From positions 124,001 through 188,000 of the forward strand of contig NZ_JAMXSF010000009.1 of assembly GCF_024124545.1 (NCBI RefSeq): a stretch of DNA of 64,000 nt, in the 5' to 3' direction. Origin of the DNA: Pseudoalteromonas sp. XMcav2-N (GTDB lineage: Bacteria; Pseudomonadota; Gammaproteobacteria; Enterobacterales; Alteromonadaceae). Position 1 is the first letter of the stretch; the number at the start of each line of letters is the position of its first letter. Positions 46,283 to 54,672 of this stretch are shown in pieces. The position numbers and the translations under genes were made by a program. The notes beneath the pieces are model-generated. The model was not told the origin of the DNA. It was given only the letters and a program-made list of their open reading frames with translations, and did no database searches.

Positions 46283-47554
46283 ATGAGCGGTCATATTGCC
46301 AAGTCAAAAAAAGACACGGTGCAATATATAGCACGCCAGGCCATATTCAATCGTGAACAGAGCGTGGCTGCCTATGAATTGTTGTATCGGGACTCACACA
46401 ATAACGCCTTTCCTATCGGGGTCAGCGATGGCCAGGCGACAGGCAGGCTGTTTTTTAATTCTCTGCTCTTTATTGGTGTCGAGCGGCTGGCTGCCGGTGC
46501 GCCTGCCTTTATCAATCTGTCAGATGAAACTTTACTGCAAGAACTTCCCAAATTACTCCGGCCACAAGGGCTGGTAATCGAAATTGTCGAGCGCTCCACG
46601 AATTTATCAGAGCTGGTCACCACTGTGACTAAACTAAAAAAGCTGGGATATCGTTTTGCCCTGGATGACTACGATGGTGACGAGCGTTGGGAAGTGCTGC
46701 TGCCACTGATGGACTACATTAAAATAGAAGTCCTTGAGCCGGTGATAAAAACCACCATGATGCTGAAAAAGCTCAAACGTCGCTTTCCTGATGCAAAAGT
46801 GATTGTCGAGCGGATTGAAACCATGGAGCACTACAGCTTTATCAAAAGTGCCGGGGCAGATTACTTCCAGGGCTTTTTCTTCGCAGTACCGGAAATGCTG
46901 AACCATGGCAATGTTGAACCGTCAAAACTGGTGGTTCTGGACTTATTACGTTGTACCGCCAAGCAGTCTTTATGTTTTAAAGAAATTCAGCAAAGGATCT
47001 CCAAAGACCTGAGCCTGACGGCACGAGTGCTTAAGCTTGCTAATGCTAAAGCAGGTGAAGATAAAATTGAGATCCGCTCTATCGCCCAGGCGGTAGTCTA
47101 TCTGGGGGAGGATGCGATCCGTCAGTTCGTCAAAGTACTGGCTTTAAGTGAACTGGGTGCAGATAAGCCCAGTGAACTGACTAAGCTTGGCCTGGCACGG
47201 GCGAAGTTTCTTGAACAATTCTTGCTGCCAGGCGGCGATGAAATGGCACAACAAGGCTACCTGATTGGTCTGATGTCGGTGCTTGATGCTGTACTGGATG
47301 TAGAGCTTTCCGTTATTGTCGATGAGTTTTCATTGGATCCGGACCTCAGCAGCGCGCTGTTAAGCTATAAGGGTTTGATCGGTGGGGCGTTGCGTCTGGC
47401 GATTGAAGTTGAACGCAATAATATTCAGGAAGCCGAACTGATCCTCAATGCCATTCGCCCGGCGTCCAGTATCGAATTGCTCTTTTCGCTGGCACTGGAC
47501 AGTCGTGTCTATGCTGATGAAATTTACGCCGTTGTAAAAGAAGAAGTCGCCTAG
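46283..47554 (+). CDS. EAL-HDOD protein with degenerate EAL motif
   Basis: The 423-residue protein couples an EAL-type domain (residues 1 to about 205) and an HDOD domain (about 210-410). The EAL catalytic motif reads YELLYR instead of E-A-L, and the expected KxD reads IKIEVLE, so cyclic di-GMP hydrolysis is unlikely although FINLS, IVIEIVE and DDYDG remain. The HDOD half has QRISKDLSLTARVLKLAN and AVVYLGEDAIRQF. Such proteins are usually signalling adaptors (for example CdgJ of Vibrio). I chose the ATG at 46283 because AAGGA is 5 bp upstream; the ATG at 46277 overlaps that site. Confidence 0.86.
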   Translation: MSGHIAKSKKDTVQYIARQAIFNREQSVAAYELLYRDSHNNAFPIGVSDGQATGRLFFNSLLFIGVERLAAGAPAFINLSDETLLQELPKLLRPQGLVIEIVERSTNLSELVTTVTKLKKLGYRFALDDYDGDERWEVLLPLMDYIKIEVLEPVIKTTMMLKKLKRRFPDAKVIVERIETMEHYSFIKSAGADYFQGFFFAVPEMLNHGNVEPSKLVVLDLLRCTAKQSLCFKEIQQRISKDLSLTARVLKLANAKAGEDKIEIRSIAQAVVYLGEDAIRQFVKVLALSELGADKPSELTKLGLARAKFLEQFLLPGGDEMAQQGYLIGLMSVLDAVLDVELSVIVDEFSLDPDLSSALLSYKGLIGGALRLAIEVERNNIQEAELILNAIRPASSIELLFSLALDSRVYADEIYAVVKEEVA

Positions 47555-47570
47555 GCCCGTTTACGGGCCT
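47553..47570. terminator. Short GC-rich hairpin after the EAL-HDOD gene
   Basis: AGGCCCG (47553-47559) and CGGGCCT (47564-47570) pair over 7 bp with a 4-nt loop, overlapping the stop codon. No T-run, so it is weak evidence for a terminator. Confidence 0.45.
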
Positions 47571-47661
47571 GAGTCCTAATTGTTTCCGGCGGAGAAACTT
47601 TTAACACCGTTAGCGTCATATTTGTTCCTTCACATTTAACGTGAGTGAATGTAAGTTGGTA

Positions 47662-49149
47662 CTAACTCATTGTCGGGAACATAAGCGTCATATTCAGCGT
47701 TTTCCAGTATGCCTGTTCTTGTTGTAGATCCGCTACAAACAGAGAGTGCTGAGCCAGCCAGTCGGGCTCGAACGTCAGCAGCAGGCTGTTATCCAGCGCT
47801 TCTATTGTGAACTTAGCCACCTGATCAATTTGTCGTTTTTGATGCACCAGAATAGCCAGGCGCAACAAGGTGAGCAGGCGAGCAAAGTGTGTCAGATCGG
47901 CTTCCACTAAGGCCGATAGCTCTGCGCGTTTGATTTTTTTGCGATGAAAACGGATCAAGGTGCCCAGCAGCTGTTGTTGATCCTGGGTAAATCCCGGCAG
48001 CTGTGCATTTAACACTATGTAGGCACTGTGCTTGTGGATCCCTGACGAGTTTATTGCCAGTCCCACTTCGTGTAGTCGCGCGGCCCAGCGCAGCATCTGC
48101 AGATCGACTTCATTGAGTGCCCAATGTGCTCGCACCATGTCAAACATCTGGTTCAGGGTGTCGCAAATATGCTCTGCATGTTGCTTATCAACGGCATAAT
48201 GATCTCCGACCGCGCTGATGGTGCGGGCACGAATATCAAACTCGTCATTTTGCGCCATTTCCTGCAACAGGCCTTCGCGTAATGAGTTATCACAGTAACT
48301 CAGCTCGTCGATGTTGAGTTGCCTGAATACCCCGATCAGAATAGCCAGTCCGCCTGCAATACTGGCATACCGCTCTTCGGGCAGCGCTTTAAGATTCAGC
48401 GCACTCAGGGAATCGGCTTCAATCAGACGTTGTCTGATCTGTTCCAGCACTGTGAGGGTCAGGGTATCCTGGTTAAATAGTTCCTGAGCGATGGCACATA
48501 AGGTTTTAATGGTGCCCGACGTGCCGATGCAGGTTTGCCAGCCGGCCTTGCGGTAACTGGCGGAAATGGCCTCGATGTTCTGCTCCGACTTTATTTCGGC
48601 TTTGGCAAAGCGTTTGGCCGTCAGTTTAAGATCCTTGAAATGACTGTTACTGAGCGTCACGCAGCCAATATTTCGGCTGGTGAGTAATTTGTGATCCAGA
48701 TGTTTACCAATGATCAGTTCGGTACTGCCACCACCGATATCGATCACCAGACGGTTGTCGTCGCTGTGAATGTGGTTTGCCACACCCTGATAGATGAGAC
48801 GAGCTTCTTCTTGTCCGGAAATGACATTGATCTTAAAAGGAAAAACTTGTTTTGCTTTGGCCAAAAAATAACGGATATTGCGACAGTTACGCAGTGTATA
48901 AGTGGCAACCACTTGCACACTGTGTTTATCAAAGTCCTGTAACGTGGCTGCAAACTGTTGCAGTACATGCAGCGCGCGCGCTATGGCCTCTTCGCTCAGG
49001 TTAAACTGCTCGTCTAAACCGGCAGCCAGAAACACCCGCTGCTTTTCTTTGTGTAGCAATTGCAGACGACCATCGACCTCCCGCGCGACGACTAGATGAA
49101 AACTGTTCGAGCCTAAATCAACGGCCGCGATGGAAGGGTATGTGGTCAT
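47662..49149 (-). CDS. ppx: Exopolyphosphatase
   Basis: Ppx removes terminal phosphates from polyphosphate. The 495-residue protein belongs to the Ppx/GppA phosphatases: actin-like fold N-terminus AAVDLGSNSFHLVVAR, then VIDIGGGSTELIIG, GTSGTIKTL, and a C-terminal HD-like domain with RLHEVGLAINSSGIHKHS. GppA (pppGpp phosphatase) is closely related; adjacency to ppk1 argues for ppx. It follows ppk1 by 10 bp and so shares the PhoB-controlled promoter. Confidence 0.9.
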   Translation of the reverse strand: MTTYPSIAAVDLGSNSFHLVVAREVDGRLQLLHKEKQRVFLAAGLDEQFNLSEEAIARALHVLQQFAATLQDFDKHSVQVVATYTLRNCRNIRYFLAKAKQVFPFKINVISGQEEARLIYQGVANHIHSDDNRLVIDIGGGSTELIIGKHLDHKLLTSRNIGCVTLSNSHFKDLKLTAKRFAKAEIKSEQNIEAISASYRKAGWQTCIGTSGTIKTLCAIAQELFNQDTLTLTVLEQIRQRLIEADSLSALNLKALPEERYASIAGGLAILIGVFRQLNIDELSYCDNSLREGLLQEMAQNDEFDIRARTISAVGDHYAVDKQHAEHICDTLNQMFDMVRAHWALNEVDLQMLRWAARLHEVGLAINSSGIHKHSAYIVLNAQLPGFTQDQQQLLGTLIRFHRKKIKRAELSALVEADLTHFARLLTLLRLAILVHQKRQIDQVAKFTIEALDNSLLLTFEPDWLAQHSLFVADLQQEQAYWKTLNMTLMFPTMS

Positions 49150-49159
49150 AGAGCTGCCC

Positions 49160-51247
49160 TTATGTGTTGGATTGGTTGCTTTCCCACTTTTTCAGATGGT
49201 CATAGATGGCTATCTGGGAGCGGATCTTCTTCTTATTACCGCGACGAACATAGAGATTCTTCTGTTCACTGTCAATGATCCGTGCTTTTGCTCTGTCTTT
49301 AAATTGCAGTTCAAGAATATCAATGATCAACTGTTTAAGTGACTCGTCGTAAATGGGAGTGCCAACTTCAACCCGATGATCCAGATTGCGGGTCATCCAG
49401 TCTGCTGAGGAAATATACACCTGAGGATTGCCATCGTTTTCGAAGACCATGACCCTGGGGTGTTCCAAAAAGCGGTCGACGACACTGACCACTTTGATGT
49501 TCTCACTAAAGCGTTGCAGGCCAGGTACCAGAGCACACATGCCTCGGATGATCATGCGGATCTTAACGCCTGCCATAGAAGCATTATACAAGGCGTCAAT
49601 CAGCTCTTTGTCTACCAGGTTGTTGACCTTAACAGTGATCTTGGCTGTTTTGCCAGCCTGGGCATTTTGACTTTCCTGATCAATCAAAGCGAGAATTTTT
49701 TCTCGTGCATTGATTGGCGAAATCATCAGGTGTTTAAAGTTAAACGGCCTGTAGCTGCTTTCAATGAACTTAAACACATCATCACACTCATCACAGATCT
49801 CAGGGTGTTTAGTGAAGAGGCTAAAGTCGGTATAAATACGGGCGGTTTTTTCGTGGAAGTTACCAGTACCAATGTGGGCATATTTCACGATTTGGCCTTT
49901 TTCCCGGCGATGAACCACACACAGTTTGCTGTGCACTTTCAGTGCCGGGATCCCAACCATAACCTTGATACCATAATCGCTGAGCATTTTTGCCCACTCA
50001 ATGTTGTTTTGTTCATCAAAACGGGCTTTGAGTTCGACCATCACGGTGACTTTCTTACCATTTTTGGCGGCATTGATCAGCGAAGCCATCAATCGGGAGC
50101 GTGACGCGACGCGATAGATATTGACCTTGATCTGGGTGACTCTGGGGTCAAACGCTGCCTGACGCACATATTCCAGCATGTGGTTAAAGGTGTGGTAAGG
50201 GTAGTAAAGCAGGATGTCCCGCTTAGAAATCGCTCTGAAAATACTGCGATAGGCGTTAAATGCTTCACTATGCAGGGGTGGCAGGGGTTTGTTTTCCAGA
50301 TAGCCGCGACCGACATTCGGAAAGCCAATAAAATCGCGGAAATTACGGTACGGACCACCGGGGATCAGGGCATCCTGGCTGGTGACGCCAAGGCGCTTTT
50401 TCATGACTTTGAGGATTTCTTCTGGCATCGCCTCGTCGTAAGTCAGTCGCACTGGCTCGGCATATAAACGCTGTTTAAGGCCCTTTGACATTTTATCCAG
50501 CAGGCCTTCTTCAATTTCATCATCCAGATTGTATTCGGCATCCCGAGTTAGCTTGATTTCATACCCTTCAATGTTGTCAAAGCTGAGGAAGTTCCTGAAC
50601 ACTTCGTGCAGGTAAAAACGTACCACTTCGTCGAGCATCACTATGGTTTTGTGGCGCCGGGTTTTTTCCGGTGGCAGCAGAATAAAACGCTCCAGGCGAT
50701 CGGTTGGTAGTTCCAGCAGCGCATGATGTTGCTTGTCGCCACGCATTTCGACAAACAGGTAGGTCAGGGCATCATTGATGTGATCTGAGTAGTCTTTACT
50801 TTCGCTCAGTAAAATAGGGCACATGTGCTGTAGCACCTGATCCTGAAAGTACTTGGCCAGCCACTGTTGGTGAAAGTCCGACAGCTCTGCCGGCTTTTTT
50901 ATATGAATGTTGTGCTCATTCAAGTCCACCAGGATCTGATCGTAAATGTGCGAGAACTTCTTGCCCAGCTCCAGCACTTTCTTGTTCATCTGGTTAAGCA
51001 GTGCTTCGTCTTCGTCGAAGTCGGTGTCGGGCAGGTTACTTAATAAGATGCGACGTTTTACATCGGCTACTCGGACCCGGAAGAATTCATCTAAATTATT
51101 GGAAAATATGCCTAAAAATCGGATCCGCTCAATAATAGGGTTGCTTTTGTCTTTGGCTTCCTGAAGGACACGCTCGTTAAAGGACAGCCAGCTCAGCTCT
51201 TTGGCAAAATAGCTGATGGTAATGGGATCGTTAGATAATGCTTGCAT
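49160..51247 (-). CDS. ppk1: Polyphosphate kinase 1
   Basis: Ppk1 makes polyphosphate from ATP. The 695-residue protein has YFAKELSWLSFNERVL at the N-terminus, RIRFLGIFSNNLDEFFRVRV, and the catalytic HIGTGNFHEKTARIYTDFSL carrying the autophosphorylated His region, plus IRGMCALVPG. The start at 51247 gives the usual N-terminus and fits the promoter: the PhoB-box -10 lies at 51279-51284, so an upstream in-frame start at 51301 would not be transcribed. GGAAAG precedes the ATG. It is the first gene of ppk1-ppx. Confidence 0.95.
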   Translation of the reverse strand: MQALSNDPITISYFAKELSWLSFNERVLQEAKDKSNPIIERIRFLGIFSNNLDEFFRVRVADVKRRILLSNLPDTDFDEDEALLNQMNKKVLELGKKFSHIYDQILVDLNEHNIHIKKPAELSDFHQQWLAKYFQDQVLQHMCPILLSESKDYSDHINDALTYLFVEMRGDKQHHALLELPTDRLERFILLPPEKTRRHKTIVMLDEVVRFYLHEVFRNFLSFDNIEGYEIKLTRDAEYNLDDEIEEGLLDKMSKGLKQRLYAEPVRLTYDEAMPEEILKVMKKRLGVTSQDALIPGGPYRNFRDFIGFPNVGRGYLENKPLPPLHSEAFNAYRSIFRAISKRDILLYYPYHTFNHMLEYVRQAAFDPRVTQIKVNIYRVASRSRLMASLINAAKNGKKVTVMVELKARFDEQNNIEWAKMLSDYGIKVMVGIPALKVHSKLCVVHRREKGQIVKYAHIGTGNFHEKTARIYTDFSLFTKHPEICDECDDVFKFIESSYRPFNFKHLMISPINAREKILALIDQESQNAQAGKTAKITVKVNNLVDKELIDALYNASMAGVKIRMIIRGMCALVPGLQRFSENIKVVSVVDRFLEHPRVMVFENDGNPQVYISSADWMTRNLDHRVEVGTPIYDESLKQLIIDILELQFKDRAKARIIDSEQKNLYVRRGNKKKIRSQIAIYDHLKKWESNQSNT

Positions 51248-51278
51248 CTTTCTTTCCATGGTAATTAAAGCTGCGGGT

Positions 51279-51312
51279 AGAATATGTCTGTAGTGTGACA
51301 CTTATATGACAT
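51279..51312 (-). promoter_or_regulatory. PhoB box and -10 of ppk1 promoter
   Basis: On the minus strand ATGTCAT (51306-51312) and GTGTCAC (51295-51301) form a direct repeat with 11-bp period, matching the CTGTCAT-N4-CTGTCAY PhoB box. The -10 hexamer TATTCT (51279-51284) starts exactly 10 bp after the box, the same geometry as at pstC. A promoter here gives a leader of about 25 nt before the ATG at 51247. Confidence 0.75.
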
Positions 51313-51416
51313 GCGCTGTCATGTCACCGAATTATCAACAAAGTGTAGACCACTCTCCTTTATCTGGCTTGTTTGATATCAAAGTGTGTGTACAAAAAAG
51401 CTGATTGGTGGAATAC

Positions 51417-51444
51417 CCGGTAAGGTAACTTGCAACCTTACCGG
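51417..51444. terminator. Hairpin after gcvR
   Basis: CCGGTAAGGT (51417-51426) and ACCTTACCGG (51435-51444) pair perfectly over 10 bp with an 8-nt loop, 9 bp past the gcvR stop on the minus strand. No T-run follows. Confidence 0.6.
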
Positions 51445-51453
51445 TCAGTGCGA

Positions 51454-51957
51454 TCAGGACTGTTCGACATCCACGATCAGATCGCTGGTGATGGCTTCAA
51501 GGGCTTCGATAACGTTGTCTTTGATCATACCTGCGGGCAAGCTAACGGTAGCAAATGCACTAAAAATCGGGACTCCCCAATTAGGCGCACTCTGCTGTTT
51601 GGAGTTTAGATGGGTAATGTTAGCGCCTTTATGGCGGATCACTGTTGCCAGCTCCTGGACAATACCAGGGCGATCGTTACCCGTTATTACTAAGTTCAAG
51701 GTTTCTGGTTCTGTGCTCTGGTCTTGTTCGCCATTGGCGATGCGTACCTCTAGCCCAGATATATCAAGTACGGCGTTTTGCAGCTCTTGTAAGTGCTCCT
51801 CTGCTACCTCAACCTGCACTATCCCTGCAAATTGTCCGGCAAGGTGACTTAAATTACTGGTTAGCCAGTTGCCGTGGTGGTTAAGAATGGTTGAGGAAAC
51901 TCTTTCAACGAGACCTGGTTGGTCCTTGCCTATAAGTGTTAGTACTAACTGCTTCAT
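51454..51957 (-). CDS. gcvR: ACT-domain regulator, GcvR-like
   Basis: The 167-residue protein has two ACT domains: KQLVLTLIGKDQPGLVERVS at the start and LNLVITGNDRPGIVQELATV at about residue 85. This tandem-ACT layout and length fit GcvR, which binds glycine and antagonises GcvA in control of glycine cleavage. There is no DNA-binding domain. No gcv gene is near, so the name rests on sequence layout only. Confidence 0.75.
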   Translation of the reverse strand: MKQLVLTLIGKDQPGLVERVSSTILNHHGNWLTSNLSHLAGQFAGIVQVEVAEEHLQELQNAVLDISGLEVRIANGEQDQSTEPETLNLVITGNDRPGIVQELATVIRHKGANITHLNSKQQSAPNWGVPIFSAFATVSLPAGMIKDNVIEALEAITSDLIVDVEQS

Positions 51958-52422
51958 ATCACATGTCTCTTATTATTGGTGGCTCGGTATCTAAGCCCTG
52001 AATGAAAGCGAATAATCGCTCTATAAGCCTAGTAAATGAAACTTATTTGTCTACTTCCGATAATGGATACAATGTAAAAAAATGCAAAAATTACATTGCT
52101 TACTGTAATTCGAGCCTTACTCAAGGTGTTAAGTTCCTTGAACAGAGAGATATTTTGCGCCTACCTGCACAGCCTGATTGTCATGAAGGCGTTGCACTTT
52201 TAGGCATTGAGCGCATTTTTGTCAGGTAATCTGAGAGCGGTGGTGTAAAGTTGGGAACTAACATACTCTCTGAGGATCAGAATTCAGCATGAAAAAACAA
52301 GTGATGAGCGTAACTAATGAAGAGCAATGCCACAAAGCGGGCAGACTTGGGATAGTGTGTAACACAACTGTCATCTTGATGAAATATAATGCGCCGCAGT
52401 TTGATTATGAAAGGGTATTTTG
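51958..52422. other. 465-bp non-coding region between gcvR and pstC
   Basis: This divergent region holds the PhoB-dependent pstC promoter at its right end. The left 350 bp contains two frames that could encode short peptides (52002-52229 and 52289-52423), neither with a proper ribosome binding site; the second begins upstream of the pstC promoter. I see no other recognisable feature. Confidence 0.6.
52357..52390 (+). promoter_or_regulatory. PhoB box and -10 of pst operon promoter
   Basis: GTGTAAC (52357-52363) and CTGTCAT (52368-52374) form a direct repeat of 11-bp period as in PhoB boxes, and a perfect TATAAT (52385-52390) starts 10 bp later. Phosphate-starvation induction of pstCAB-phoU is therefore expected. 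Confidence 0.85.
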
Positions 52423-54657
52423 ATGACTTCCAATCCGCAAAAACCATCCTTTAAAACGGATAGAAGCCGTCTATTTAAGGACCGCTTTGCCCAATTTGGC
52501 ATTACCTCAGGTGGGGTAATGGTATTGGTCGCTTTGCTATTGATATTCTTCTATTTGCTTTACGTTGTACAGCCCATTTTCGAATCTGCCAAGGTCGAAA
52601 AGCGGGTTGATATTGCGTTATCTGCCGAGAAGCGCTACTTCGCGCTCGGAGTAGAAGAGCAAACAGAGATTGCGTACTTGCTGGATAATACCGGTCAGGT
52701 TGATTTTTATCAGGTGAAGGGCGAGGGTGCAGGTAAACTTGTTAGCACCTTACAAACCAAGCTGGACGGCCAAATCACCAGCTTCGCGAAAAGCGCGCCA
52801 TTTTTAGGCCAGTATGCGTACGGCCTTGATAATGGTCAGATACAGATCCTCAAGCCCAACTTTGTGGTCACTTTTCCGGGTAACCAGCGTGTGATGAAAC
52901 CTCGCCTGGGTTACCCACTTGCAGGCCAGCAGTTGCTGGTCGATGAGCAGCAACAGGCGCTGAAAAAGTTTGCCTTTAGCCATTACGAAGATAAAACGGC
53001 GGTGGTTGCTTTGACTGCCGACAAACGGGTGATCTTTGCGTCCTACTTGGCCGAAGAAAACATGTTTACCGGTGAGCTGGAGTGGCAGGTAACACGCACT
53101 GAGCTGCCCATTGACGGCCGCATTGACGATTTACTGATTTCACCGGATACCACCCGTACTTTCGTGCGTTCAGCGAATCAGATTTATATTTTTGACACCC
53201 GCTTTGCGGACGATGTTACTCAGTTTCAACTGTTAGCGGCCAACGAAGAAAATGCCAATCTGGTTAGCATGGCCCTGCTTGCCGGTGCCAACTCCCTGAT
53301 GCTGGCCAATGACAATGGTGAAGTATCACAGTGGTTTGAAGTAAACACGGACACTGGTCGTGAGTTTGCCAAAATTCGTGCCTTTGATAGCGATAAGAGC
53401 AAGCACATGAAGGTATACAGTGAGTTCTATCGTCGTACTTTCTTCACCACCACAGAAAAGGGTGAACTGGGCGTGTACTACACCACCAGTGAAGCCGAGC
53501 TATGGCGTGGTAAAGTTGCTGAACAGGCAATCGATGCCTTTGCTATCTCGCCTCGTGCGAATGCTGCCTTATTACTGACTGGCAATCAGGTCAGTGTGTT
53601 TGAGCTGCACAATGAGCACCCGGAAGTAACCTGGTCTGCGTTATGGCAGGAAGTGTGGTATGAAGGCTATCCGGAGCCGGCCTACACCTGGCAGTCAACG
53701 TCAGCCAGTGATGACTTCGAATCTAAATTCTCACTGGTGCCAATTTCATTTGGTACGATTAAAGCCGCTTTCTATGCCATGCTGTTTGCGGTACCGATTG
53801 CACTTTCAGCGGCCATTTACACCGCTTACTTTATGTCGAGTGAACTGCGTCGTGTGGTGAAGCCAACGGTTGAAATCATGGAAGCACTACCTACCGTTAT
53901 TTTGGGTTTCCTGGCAGGTCTGTGGTTGGCGCCGCTGATCGAAAGCCACTTACCTGCGATTGTCGCGCTGCTGCTGCTATTGCCCCTGGCTATTTTGGGT
54001 ACAGCGCTGGGCTGGACCAAGCTGCCTAAAGCCATTCGTCATCTTGTTCCGGATGGCTGGCACTCAATCTTGCTGATCCCTGTGGTATTGCTGGTTGGCT
54101 GGGTGTCTTTTGCCATGAGCGATGTCATTGAAGGGTGGATGTTCGGTGGTAACGTACGTCAGTATCTGACTAATGAACTGGGCCTGACTTTCGACCAGCG
54201 TAACTCTTTGGTCGTGGGTATTGCGATGGGCTTCGCGGTTATTCCAACGATTTTCTCGATTGCCGAAGACGCAGTATTCAGTGTACCCAGACACCTGTCA
54301 AACGGGTCACTGGCCTTGGGGGCAACGCAATGGCAAACGCTGGTGCGTGTTGTGCTACTGACAGCCAGCCCGGGTATCTTCTCGGCGGTAATGATGGGCC
54401 TGGGTCGTGCTGTGGGTGAAACCATGATTGTACTGATGGCAACGGGTAATACACCGATTATGGACTGGAGTATCTTCCAGGGGATGCGTACCTTGGCGGC
54501 GAACATCGCGGTAGAAATGCCAGAATCTGAAGTGGGCAGCTCGCATTATCGGATCCTGTTCCTTGCGGCCTTTGTATTGTTTATTTTTACTTTCGTATTT
54601 AACACGATGGCTGAGTTTGTACGTCAGCAGCTACGTGAAAAATACAGCTCAATGTAA
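52423..54657 (+). CDS. pstC: Phosphate ABC transporter permease PstC, long form
   Basis: PstC is one of two permease subunits of the high-affinity phosphate importer. At 744 residues it is more than twice the E. coli length: after an initial TM helix (MVLVALLLIFFYLLYVV near residue 35) it has a large periplasmic insert of about 380 residues with beta-propeller-like repeats (residues about 60-430), then the usual six-helix ABC permease core with LSAAIYTAYFMSS, ALPTVILGFLAGLWLAP and GRAVGETMIVLMATGNTP. Long forms are common in Vibrio and Alteromonadales. The ATG at 52423 is used. It opens the pstCAB-phoU operon, but no pstS is adjacent. Confidence 0.93.
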   Translation: MTSNPQKPSFKTDRSRLFKDRFAQFGITSGGVMVLVALLLIFFYLLYVVQPIFESAKVEKRVDIALSAEKRYFALGVEEQTEIAYLLDNTGQVDFYQVKGEGAGKLVSTLQTKLDGQITSFAKSAPFLGQYAYGLDNGQIQILKPNFVVTFPGNQRVMKPRLGYPLAGQQLLVDEQQQALKKFAFSHYEDKTAVVALTADKRVIFASYLAEENMFTGELEWQVTRTELPIDGRIDDLLISPDTTRTFVRSANQIYIFDTRFADDVTQFQLLAANEENANLVSMALLAGANSLMLANDNGEVSQWFEVNTDTGREFAKIRAFDSDKSKHMKVYSEFYRRTFFTTTEKGELGVYYTTSEAELWRGKVAEQAIDAFAISPRANAALLLTGNQVSVFELHNEHPEVTWSALWQEVWYEGYPEPAYTWQSTSASDDFESKFSLVPISFGTIKAAFYAMLFAVPIALSAAIYTAYFMSSELRRVVKPTVEIMEALPTVILGFLAGLWLAPLIESHLPAIVALLLLLPLAILGTALGWTKLPKAIRHLVPDGWHSILLIPVVLLVGWVSFAMSDVIEGWMFGGNVRQYLTNELGLTFDQRNSLVVGIAMGFAVIPTIFSIAEDAVFSVPRHLSNGSLALGATQWQTLVRVVLLTASPGIFSAVMMGLGRAVGETMIVLMATGNTPIMDWSIFQGMRTLAANIAVEMPESEVGSSHYRILFLAAFVLFIFTFVFNTMAEFVRQQLREKYSSM

Positions 54658-54672
54658 CTGGAGTGAGATGAC

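Noticed and set aside
52002..52229. 75-codon frame in the gcvR-pstC gap
   Set aside because: No ribosome binding site, no recognisable domain and no conserved context; kept only as part of the non-coding description.
52289..52423. 44-codon frame that ends in a TGATG overlap with pstC
   Set aside because: Its start lies upstream of the PhoB box and the TATAAT of the pstC promoter, so the pst transcript would not contain its start codon.
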